64,000 nucleotides of DNA, taken from assembly GCF_035582795.1 (NCBI RefSeq), contig NC_134367.1, positions 84,117,062 to 84,181,061 of the forward strand, written 5' to 3'. Shown piece by piece: positions 36,601 through 64,000 of the stretch. The translations under genes and the position numbers were made by a program. This DNA is from Mycteria americana. Taxonomy: Eukaryota > Chordata > Aves > Ciconiiformes > Ciconiidae. The notes below the pieces were generated by a model. The model made no database searches. It saw only the letters and a list, made by a program, of their open reading frames with translations, and was not told the DNA's origin. Position 1 is the first letter of the stretch. Every line of letters starts with the position of its first letter.

Positions 36601-36941
36601 AAAAGCCAATATACCTATTTTTTACACACACAAACACACACACACACACACACCCCCCCCGAGATCATTTTATTCTCCGTTGCGCTCACGCCCTTGCCGC
36701 TACTGCCTCCAGGCTGGGGGCCGCGGCTGCCCGCCCCCCCCCCCGCTCAGCCCCCTCGCCCCGCTCCGCGCCCCGGGCCGGGTCTCACCAGGTGCAGGGC
36801 CATGGGCAGCGTCAGCAGGAAGAGCCACAGATAGAGGTGGCAGCTGTTGGTGAAGGCGCCCTGCTCCGGGTCGTGGTACCAGCCCCCGGTCAGCGCCGCC
36901 CACACGCCCTGCCCCACCAGCCGCGCCGCCGGCGACACCAT
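12517..36941 (-). CDS. PCNX2: PCNX2, pecanex-like protein 2: 5' part of the gene, ten joined coding exons
   Basis: This is the gene-level entry; the coding sequence is the join of the ten exons listed separately. Splice sites are GT-AG throughout and phases agree at every junction (0, 2, 0, 1, 1, 0, 2, 2, 1), giving about 780 residues with no stop. Pecanex-family proteins are large multi-pass membrane proteins; Drosophila pecanex acts in Notch signalling in the ER, while the role of vertebrate PCNX2 is poorly defined. Seen here are an N-terminal hairpin of two hydrophobic segments (residues about 30-53 and 57-78), a long polar Ser/Thr/Asn-rich region (about 85-705) with the family motif MRVLSVDSGTDVLLS at 515-529, and the pre-membrane block VTSQQDSSVLQV / SVDAMHVFIDENG. 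The multi-pass core and C-terminal domain are outside the window. PCNX2 was preferred over PCNX1 and PCNX3 because of the N-terminal sequence and the neighbouring MAP3K21. Confidence 0.92.
12611..13823 (-). other. PCNX2 intron 9
   Basis: A 1.2 kb intron between exons 9 and 10. Its middle (about 12.95-13.57 kb) is GC-richer than the flanks and gives overlapping open frames on both strands, none with recognisable protein character. No repeat family was recognised. Confidence 0.8.
13824..13954 (-). CDS. PCNX2: PCNX2 coding exon 9 (conserved pre-membrane block)
   Basis: The exon encodes RQIIYRVTSQQDSSVLQVIS and then VQDELSVDAMHVFIDEN. This is a highly conserved pecanex-family block just upstream of the multi-pass core. 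The donor is AAATG|GTGAGT. The acceptor chosen (gggcaacag|G) fits the two bases left by exon 8 and makes Pro at the junction; an AG seven bases upstream would break the phase. The acceptor tract is poor in pyrimidines, so the exact 5' edge is the least certain part. Confidence 0.92.
14138..14368 (-). CDS. PCNX2: PCNX2 coding exon 8 (Ser/Gln/Glu-rich)
   Basis: This 231-nt exon has acceptor ttctcttttag|ATG and donor GCACC|GTAAGG. It completes an Arg codon and encodes CSCSVVNEQNSPQSSAESGS, then a polar stretch ending SPVLPESAKFAA plus two bases of Pro. It is part of the cytosolic linker before the membrane core. The other two frames contain early stops. It leads in phase into the well-conserved exon 9 only 183 bases away, which makes the call solid even though the sequence is low in recognisable motifs. 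Confidence 0.82.
14369..16124 (-). other. PCNX2 intron 7
   Basis: A 1.75 kb intron. It contains an A-run at about 15151-15166 and one degraded interspersed repeat at 15452-15582. Nothing else is recognised. Confidence 0.7.
15452..15582 (-). repeat. Degraded ancient interspersed repeat
   Basis: On the minus strand this reads roughly as a CTGAAAGgTcTGC... AAGCTTGTtT... GTTGGCCTAATAAAAGATA tail. That resembles a repeat tail I know as very common in turtle and crocodilian genomes. The match is from memory and diverged, so the family name is left open. Confidence 0.5.
16125..16174 (-). CDS. PCNX2: PCNX2 coding exon 7 (50-nt small exon, predicted)
   Basis: The acceptor has an excellent pyrimidine tract (a T run followed by cctatatag) and the donor is AACAG|GTACAA. 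In phase 0 it encodes KKVGLEDLLNFVLMHN plus two bases of Arg, which join to the first base of exon 8. Another frame (EESRSGRPIEFC...) is also open but ends in a phase that puts a stop at the start of exon 8, so it was not used. The exon is short and was identified mainly by splice signals and phase. Confidence 0.68.
18340..18480 (+). repeat. MIR/CORE-SINE-like ancient repeat fragment
   Basis: The order of words is that of the MIR family: a GAAATGACTTGCTCAAAACA segment, then AGCAGAGCTGGGAATAAAA, then a tail with GTCTCAGGTAAGTAGTCTAA. Divergence is high, as expected for an element shared across amniotes. The family call is by eye. Confidence 0.5.
20880..21015. promoter_or_regulatory. CpG-rich patch inside PCNX2 intron 6
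   Basis: About a dozen CpG dinucleotides in 130 bases contrast with CpG-poor flanks. On the plus strand it follows a good 3' splice-like tract (tcttttctcttttccag at 20800-20816). It could be a small unmethylated element, an alternative promoter or an antisense exon. No TATA box or known gene is seen. Confidence 0.35.
21120..21575 (-). other. CU-rich intronic tract (purine-rich on the plus strand)
   Basis: For about 450 bases the plus strand is strongly purine-biased (words such as AGGAGAAG, GGAAAGAC, AAGAGAGAAG). The PCNX2 pre-mRNA is therefore rich in UCUU and CUCUCU-type words of the kind bound by PTB proteins, starting about 270 nt downstream of the predicted 44-nt exon 6. Confidence 0.5.
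21842..21885 (-). CDS. PCNX2: PCNX2 coding exon 6 (44-nt small exon, predicted)
   Basis: A strong donor (CGGAAG|GTAAGA) lies 44 bases after a usable acceptor (ctgttctaag|AC). Read in the phase left by exon 5 it gives D-SLRGCNLNTDFARK and ends in phase 0. That is exactly the phase needed for exon 7 to stay open and feed the exon 8 frame. Without a 2-mod-3 exon here the exon 5 to exon 7 to exon 8 chain breaks. The call therefore rests on splice signals and phase, not on recognised homology. The acceptor is weak because other AG dinucleotides stand just upstream. Confidence 0.65.
21886..22984 (-). other. PCNX2 intron 5
   Basis: A 1.1 kb AT-rich intron between the large exon 5 and the predicted exon 6. 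It contains a short GT-rich run near 22495-22506. Nothing else is recognised. Confidence 0.65.
22985..24262 (-). CDS. PCNX2: PCNX2 coding exon 5 (large 1278-nt exon, polar region)
   Basis: This is the largest open frame in the non-GC-rich part of the window. The acceptor is tttttattag|GTG and the donor is TTGGAG|GTATGA. It encodes residues 172-597, rich in Ser, Thr, Asn and acidic residues and lacking membrane segments, with two Cys-containing patches (SNCPQCNAIA and LDCLDSE). Near its end is HEKRHMRVLSVDSGTDVLLS, a motif shared by pecanex proteins. It is symmetric (phase 1 in, phase 1 out; length divisible by three), so skipping it keeps the frame. The frame stays open past the donor to a stop at 22908, which would give a short tail if the intron were retained. 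Confidence 0.95.
24263..25145 (-). other. PCNX2 intron 4
   Basis: An 0.88 kb intron with no recognised repeat, RNA gene or additional exon. Confidence 0.82.
25146..25182 (-). CDS. PCNX2: PCNX2 coding exon 4 (37-nt small exon)
   Basis: This small exon has acceptor tttctttttag|GAG and donor AGAG|GTATCT. It enters in phase 0 and leaves one base. It encodes ELPTRETIEDLR plus the first base of Gly, and joins in frame to GVTVLEDQ at the start of exon 5. It lies about 0.9 kb before the large exon. The pyrimidine tract is good and the reading frame matches on both sides, which is strong support for such a short exon. Confidence 0.85.
25183..27499 (-). other. PCNX2 intron 3
   Basis: A 2.3 kb intron whose middle is occupied by a CR1 LINE fragment at 25629-26215. 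The rest shows only A/T runs and no extra exon. Confidence 0.8.
25629..26215 (-). mobile_element. CR1 LINE fragment, 3' end, minus strand
   Basis: The plus strand starts with TCATAGAATCATTTAGACTG, then GGTCATTTAGTCCAAATCCC, GGTTGCTCAGGGCCATC, and TTCACAACCTCTTCCAGT. These are the reverse complement of the well-known CR1 3' region, ordered as in the family. The weaker right part (AGGCTGAAGACAGCAG ... CCCAAAACTAAACACAATAC) fits the end of the CR1 reverse-transcriptase frame. It is 5' truncated, as usual, and carries a G8 interruption near 25813. It is non-functional. CR1 is the dominant LINE of birds and other sauropsids. Confidence 0.85.
27500..27617 (-). CDS. PCNX2: PCNX2 coding exon 3
   Basis: This 118-nt exon completes the Ser codon and adds 39 residues of hydrophilic sequence (NNTRDNGVIGETNQNDSTQ, then IQAVHSQNSPGVM). 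The acceptor is tccttttcag|C. The favoured donor is ATG|GTTAGT, leaving phase 0. A second in-frame donor six bases upstream (GGA|GTAATG) would drop Val-Met without changing the frame. The segment belongs to the variable cytosolic region after the hairpin and has no catalytic motif. It is called from frame continuity with its neighbours and from low-complexity polar composition. Confidence 0.82.
27618..30239 (-). other. PCNX2 intron 2
   Basis: A 2.6 kb AT-rich intron. No repeat family, RNA gene or extra exon was recognised. A GC-richer stretch near 29.85-30.07 kb shows no coding character. Confidence 0.82.
30240..30445 (-). CDS. PCNX2: PCNX2 coding exon 2 (second membrane segment)
   Basis: This 206-nt exon has acceptor ctgtag|GCT and donor CATAG|GTAAGG. 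It enters in phase 0 and leaves with two bases of a Ser codon. It encodes residues 52-119: AFPANAVTVFVYCSSVTVFF and TVIKVISYRLHLMFDKGEVV, followed by a charged stretch. The hydrophobic run is the second segment of the N-terminal hairpin, and YRLHLMFDKGE is a family signature. The exon 1/2 junction (HL|AFP) is where I would expect it from vertebrate PCNX2. Confidence 0.93.
36024..36079. repeat. Direct 21-bp duplication
   Basis: The word gaaattgtttccaatggaag plus c occurs exactly at 36024-36044 and again at 36059-36079. The short spacer also repeats the ggaagca/attgg words. This is a recent local duplication. Confidence 0.9.
36624..36660. repeat. (CA)n microsatellite followed by a C8 run
   Basis: An ACACACACAAACACACAC... 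run ends in CCCCCCCC, about 130 bases from PCNX2 exon 1 inside intron 1. Confidence 0.92.
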
Positions 36942-37345
36942 GGCCGCTCCCCGCCGCCGCCACCGCCGCCCCTCAGCCGCCCGCCGCCGCCATGCCGGGC
37001 GCCCGCGGATTCTCCCATGGTGCCCCGCGACGCCGAGCATCCCGCCCGCCCCACCCCGAGCGCCGCCGCCGCCACGGGCCGCCCCCCGCCCCGGGCACAG
37101 CGCCCCGCTCGTCCCTGCCGCGGTGCAGGGAGCGCTGCCCCACTGCTGGGCCGGGGGGGCCGCGCCCGGCTGCCGGTAGCGGGCGGCAACGCAGGAAGGG
37201 CGCAGGGCGGAGAGGGCCGGGCCGAGCCGCGGCGGGGGTGGGGGGCAGCTCTGGCGCGGAGGTGTCCGTCAGCGCGGCGTCCCGCCCTGGGCGGCCGCGA
37301 GGTCGGTTCACAGGTGCAGAAAATGCGCGGCAAAGGAGCAGCACC
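36690..37345 (-). promoter_or_regulatory. PCNX2: PCNX2 CpG island: promoter and 5' untranslated region
   Basis: This is dense CpG, very high G+C sequence around exon 1, rich in GCC/CGG runs, with no TATA box seen upstream of the start. The transcription start cannot be placed from sequence alone. Upstream ATGs on the minus strand sit at 37040 (in frame with PCNX2), 37018 (out of frame, overlapping) and 36993 (six-residue ORF ending at 36973), so the leader may carry upstream ORFs depending on where transcription starts. Confidence 0.8.
36789..36941 (-). CDS. PCNX2: PCNX2 coding exon 1 (start codon, first membrane segment)
   Basis: The exon encodes 51 residues and ends phase 0 at CTG|GTGAGA. 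The peptide contains QGVWAALTGGWYHDPEQ and then NSCHLYLWLFLLTLPMALHL, the hydrophobic first membrane segment typical of pecanex N-termini. The ATG at 36941-36939 was chosen because the pecanex N-terminus starts here, and its context is strong (G at -3, G at +4). An in-frame ATG at 37040 would add 33 Arg/Gly-rich residues unlike the family. It sits in a CpG island, and its 5' untranslated part lies to the right. Confidence 0.9.
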
Positions 37346-40200
37346 GGCGCCAGGCAGCTGGGCTGCGCTGCTCATCGGTCACACCCCCCTCCGCCTTGTT
37401 TTCATTGCCAGTTATTAGTTTTGCCTGATACATCACGAGCTTCTGAGCTTTGAGCTCTGCCCGACTCGAGTGTTGACCTTTTTGTGATGTTTTGAGCCGT
37501 GCTTTGGGCAGGCAGGTGGAGAAATTCCGTAAAAAATACTCGGTTTCTTTCAAGAATGAGTTTAGGGTAAAACACAGTCTGCCTTGCGTTAAAGAATTTC
37601 ATGGCAGCTGACTTCTGATTAGCAGACTCGAGAGGTAGGCGAGGGGTGGGGGAAGCATAGGTGCGCGAAGCAGGGGGGAGTGGAGCTGAAATGGAGGATG
37701 GAGCCAAGTGGAAGCTTGAGCCAAAGGTGGTGAAGGATGGGGCATAAGGATACCGGGCATATCCCTATGGGATACCCCTGAAGGAAGGGGCACAAGGCTG
37801 GGCCGTGAACACCAGAGCTGATCGTACACAGCACTCCCTCCCTCTCACCCTCTGCCATCAGAAAACAGCTGTGAACTTCAATTGCATGTCTGTCATCAAC
37901 CCCTTCTTGGGACTTTTCCGCATGTACAGCCTTTTATTGCAGTCAGTTTTGCGAAGGATGCGTGTATGAAATGGAGGCAGCCAAGCAGCTTGCATGTCAC
38001 TTTACCAAATTTACCCCACTTCCGTTGTTCCAGACTGTGGCTACAGTTTCACGGACTAAACACGCTGTTCTGGTGTGCCTTGCATGGATTTTTTTTAGAC
38101 AAAAGCAAGAGACCAAAGATGCTATTAAACAACAGTATTTGTGAGCTAATGCACCACATCTCAGCTCACTTCCTGATGTTGCAGGTGACGTGGCTGTGCT
38201 GGATGCTTGTGTCGGCTTGATGGGAGCGATGACACAGCAGTATAAACAAGCGGCTGGGAGCAGGGGAGGAATGGCACTGTTTCCTTCAGCGGTGCTGGCA
38301 CCCTCAGATGTCTGTGGATTTGTAGCCACGGGGCTTGAGTACTTGCTTGGTGTGTCCTGGGTAAGCGGCGAAGTCTCTTGATCTGTATGAAGGAGGCACA
38401 GTCCCAGCAGCGCCTCGTGTGCTGCTCCTGTAAACACACCTTACCTAAACCTCTCCCTTGTTGAGTGGAATTTTTTTTTTTTTACTCTTTGCAGATTCTT
38501 TTCAAAGATGACAGTGTTTGTTAACACAAATGTAATGATTGAATCAAGTGTGATAGCTGGCTATAAATATATATTTTTGATGTGTGATAATTAAAAATGT
38601 TAATTTTCAGAAAGTACTGAAGTTGTTCTCCACATCCATACTGGCAAATAAGATCATTTACAGGCACAGCTCCAAAAAAGAAAGAACAGTGAACAAAGCT
38701 GGAAATGGAAAGCTTCTTCAAAACCTCCTCTCTTCTGGTTTTTGAGACCTCTGACTCATGTAGGTTATTATTTGGAAGCCCCAGGTAATGCAGGCTTCAT
38801 TGGAGTTGGTATAACATTGGGTCTTGTTAGGGTGACTTGTCCGCCCGTCACTCAAATCTTTCAACTCTTCCTCATCTTTGGATAATGTTGACACCAAACA
38901 TTTTTTGGTGTGATGGTACTTGCAGGAATGAAGGGTTCCTGTGATTTCCAGCTCAGGATATGTGTTCTGGACACAACATAGATGCACGGCACTGCACCTA
39001 CGGCTGCAGGAGTGCCAAAGGTGAAAAATGCGACCACTTTTCTCTCGGGAGATGCCAATGACAGACTGAGCCGAAAGCTTTGCCTTCTGCATGCCATTCC
39101 TCTCAGCGGTAACTCCCCTAGGAGGTGCCACCAGCAGAGTTACAGGCGCTTTACAGTGTTCTCTGCGACATTATTTCCATTATCAGAACTCCTAGGAACA
39201 GCAATTATATACCAAGATCCTAGAGCGCTAGAAGCTGCAGAAACACTGAACAAAGAATAACCCGAGTGTAGCAATTGCTAGTGGATAATGGTACTTCAGA
39301 GAGTAAATTTTGGAATAATAGCTCTAAATAAATATTTAAACTTTTTACTGTACTGCAACCAATACCTTGTCTGACCTGAAACATTCCACACTTAATTAGT
39401 TCCTGCAGATTCCTTTAGATAACAGATAAAGTTCAAGGTGGAATTTGTGTGGCAGAATGCTTGTATTACAACATAGTTTATGGCTTTTATAATAAGGCAA
39501 ATATGCAGATAAGGAAAAGACTTGTAATTATCTCTCTGAATAGCTGCAAGGCATTCTCTTATATTAATAAGAAATGGGAAAAAGACTCGATAGACATGCT
39601 GGTTCTGCATTCTTTCTTTTTGGTTAACAGGGTTCAGTAAGTCACTTCCTGCGTAATTTTACTTTTGCCTTGTGTGTACAACTATAAACTGTGGGATAAA
39701 CAAGAATTTATGATTACTGGATACTGTAACTTTAAATTTTTTTAGTTACTGTCTTTACGTTGGAACCTTAGTCCTGTGATATCCAGTTGCGAATTTTGCG
39801 TTTACATAGGGATGTACAGTGCTGTGCTCCGGCTGTGGGGTTGTGTGCGAGAAGCTGCGAGGCATTCATCACGCCCGGTTATTCTAGCTGGCAGTGCGGT
39901 TTGACACCTTCCCCAGGCCTTCTCTATCCACCTCAGGGCTTCTGCTGGCAGCAGCCGCGTCCAGAACCACAGGTGCCGCAGCACCAAGTGATCAGCTCCG
40001 AGGATGAAAACACATCTCCTTCCACTTTGAACCACGCTTCCCACAGTGCTGACGAGAAGAGAGTACATGCCCAGCCCACACGCTTCCCTCTAACTAGCAA
40101 GGAAACGACTACTGTAGTTTAGAAAGTGATACGATTTTTCCACCTAAACCCAGGAGAATCTTCATCCAGAAATAGCGCAGACACAGCATTAGCTATTTCC
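37346..40200. other. Intergenic region between the PCNX2 and MAP3K21 promoters
   Basis: About 2.9 kb separate the two CpG islands. It holds one old interspersed repeat (39168-39260), a T12-T13 run near 38470, and a segment at 38185-38360 with splice-like borders and an open frame that could be an exon of a non-coding or divergent transcript. No recognised protein gene. Confidence 0.75.
39168..39260 (+). repeat. Ancient interspersed repeat fragment (turtle/crocodile type)
   Basis: The order CTCCTAGGAaCAgCaAt, then ACCAAGATCC, then TAGAGCGCTAGAAGCTG, then CACTGAACAAAGAAT parallels a repeat consensus abundant in turtle and crocodilian genomes (its words include CCTAGGAGCCCC, GACCAGGACCCC and GCTAGGCGCTGTACAAAC). 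It is highly diverged, and the family name is left open. Confidence 0.5.
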
Positions 40201-41097
40201 AGGCAACCTCCTAACGAAAGGATTGGGTGATCGCGCCACACAGAGCCGGGACCCTCTCAGTCCGTGCGCGGACAGGGCAGCGAGCACGGGAGAGAGCCGC
40301 TGAGCGGTGAAGGCGGGTGGACGAGGAAACACGAGTCGAGGAAGCTTGGTTTCTTCAGAAACTGCTTGGGTTTTATTCCGGTGAAGTCCCCAGAGCGCAC
40401 AACGAAGGAGAGGGGAAGCTGCCGGCGGAGGCACGAACCCCTCGGCCTGCCCCGCCACCCCCGACGAGCACAGCAGGCCGGGGCGGGCGCCTGAGCGCGG
40501 CCCGCACTGAAGCGCCGCTGCCACCTCACCGAGCGCCGCGGCCCGCCCGGGGGCCACGGCCTCCCCCTGACACCCTCCCCGGCTCCGTGCAGGGCCAGCT
40601 CGGGCCCCTTCTGCCCCAACCCCCCGCGACGACGGCCCGCGGCGGGGTGGGCCGGGCGGTGCCGTTACACCGCCCCCTCCCCTTGCCGGGCGGGACCGTT
40701 GCGAGGGCCTCAGCCGCGCGCCCGCCGGCGCCCCGCCCCCCGCGGCGGCCGGAGCCTGCCAGTCTGCGCGCGTGGGAGGGCGGGCGCGGGCCGGCGGGCG
40801 GGCGTGTAGGCAGGTAGGTGCCCGCGCCCACCACCGCCCCCCGCCTCCAGCGCTCGGCCCCACGTGACGGCCGGCGGCCAATCCCCGGGGGCAGGGCGCG
40901 GAGGCGGGCGGGAGGTCGCGGGGCACGGCCGCTCCCCTCCCCGCCCTCCCCGCGCGCGCTTGCGCCCTACCTGCCGGAGCCCGGCGGCGGCCGCGGCGGC
41001 GGCGGCGACCGGGCCGGGCGGGCCCCGCCCCTTCCCCTGGCCCCGCCCCTTCCCCTGCCTGGTGCCCCCGCCCCTCCCCCTCCCGCGGCTCCCGCTC

Positions 41098-41118
41098 GGC
41101 GGCGGCGGCGGCGGCGGC
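41098..41118 (+). repeat. (GGC)7 repeat in the probable MAP3K21 5' UTR
   Basis: Seven perfect GGC units are followed by AGGTGAGGATG. It would be transcribed if initiation is upstream. CGG-type leader repeats can vary in length and fold into stable RNA structure. Confidence 0.85.
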
Positions 41119-41124
41119 AGGTGA

Positions 41125-64000
<22,876 letters not shown>

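Larger units (their letters stand above)
30446..36788 (-). other. PCNX2 intron 1
   Basis: A 6.3 kb intron. It includes a local 21-bp duplication at 36024-36079, a (CA)n-C8 run just inside the exon 1 side, and two plus-strand open frames (35014-35226 and 35518-36009) without recognisable homology. The last few hundred bases next to exon 1 belong to the CpG island. Confidence 0.85.

Noticed and set aside
36792-37418. 208-codon plus-strand frame antisense to PCNX2 exon 1
   Set aside because: It is a GC-driven shadow of the CpG island; composition is Pro/Arg/Ala-rich with no recognisable motif.

Overview
This 64 kb window is vertebrate nuclear DNA, most likely from a bird (possibly another sauropsid). 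The evidence is split genes with GT-AG introns, CpG-island promoters, AT-rich introns, and two CR1-type LINE fragments with the characteristic short octamer-like 3' terminus (25629-26215 on the minus strand and 57008-57094 on the plus strand). There is no sign of prokaryotic or organellar coding.

The window holds the 5' parts of two head-to-head genes. On the minus strand, from about 37.0 kb leftwards, is PCNX2 (pecanex-like 2, a large multi-pass membrane protein). Ten coding exons can be joined in one continuous frame: 36941-36789, 30445-30240, 27617-27500, 25182-25146, 24262-22985, 21885-21842, 16174-16125, 14368-14138, 13954-13824 and 12610-12517. They encode about 780 residues: the N-terminal membrane hairpin, the long Ser/Thr/Asn-rich hydrophilic region, and the conserved block just before the multi-pass core. 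The membrane core and C-terminal domain lie beyond the left edge. I found no further exon in bases 1-12516, which reads as intron 10.

On the plus strand is MAP3K21 (MLK4, a mixed-lineage kinase). Exon 1 (41191-41935) encodes the SH3 domain and the kinase N-lobe through HRDLKSSN. Exon 2 (60250-60430) encodes the DFG segment, activation loop and APE motif. An 18.3 kb intron separates them, and the rest of the gene is beyond the right edge. Exon 2 matches the MLK4 version of the family ([16 protein letters not shown]) better than MLK1.

Between the two genes is about 3-4 kb of non-coding DNA, with a CpG island at each promoter (about 36.69-37.35 kb and 40.2-41.9 kb). The same PCNX2/MAP3K21 neighbour pair is known at human 1q42.2, so this looks like conserved synteny. 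The remaining sequence is intron or intergenic DNA carrying CR1 pieces, older degraded interspersed repeats, microsatellites and homopolymer runs.

Points worth a second look are upstream ORFs in both leaders, a CU-rich stretch in the PCNX2 pre-mRNA beside a 44-nt exon, a phase-symmetric 1278-nt exon 5, a CpG-rich patch inside PCNX2 intron 6, and two intronic blocks dense in homeodomain-type motifs. I did not find a convincing undescribed gene system; this is an ordinary, gene-poor vertebrate locus.
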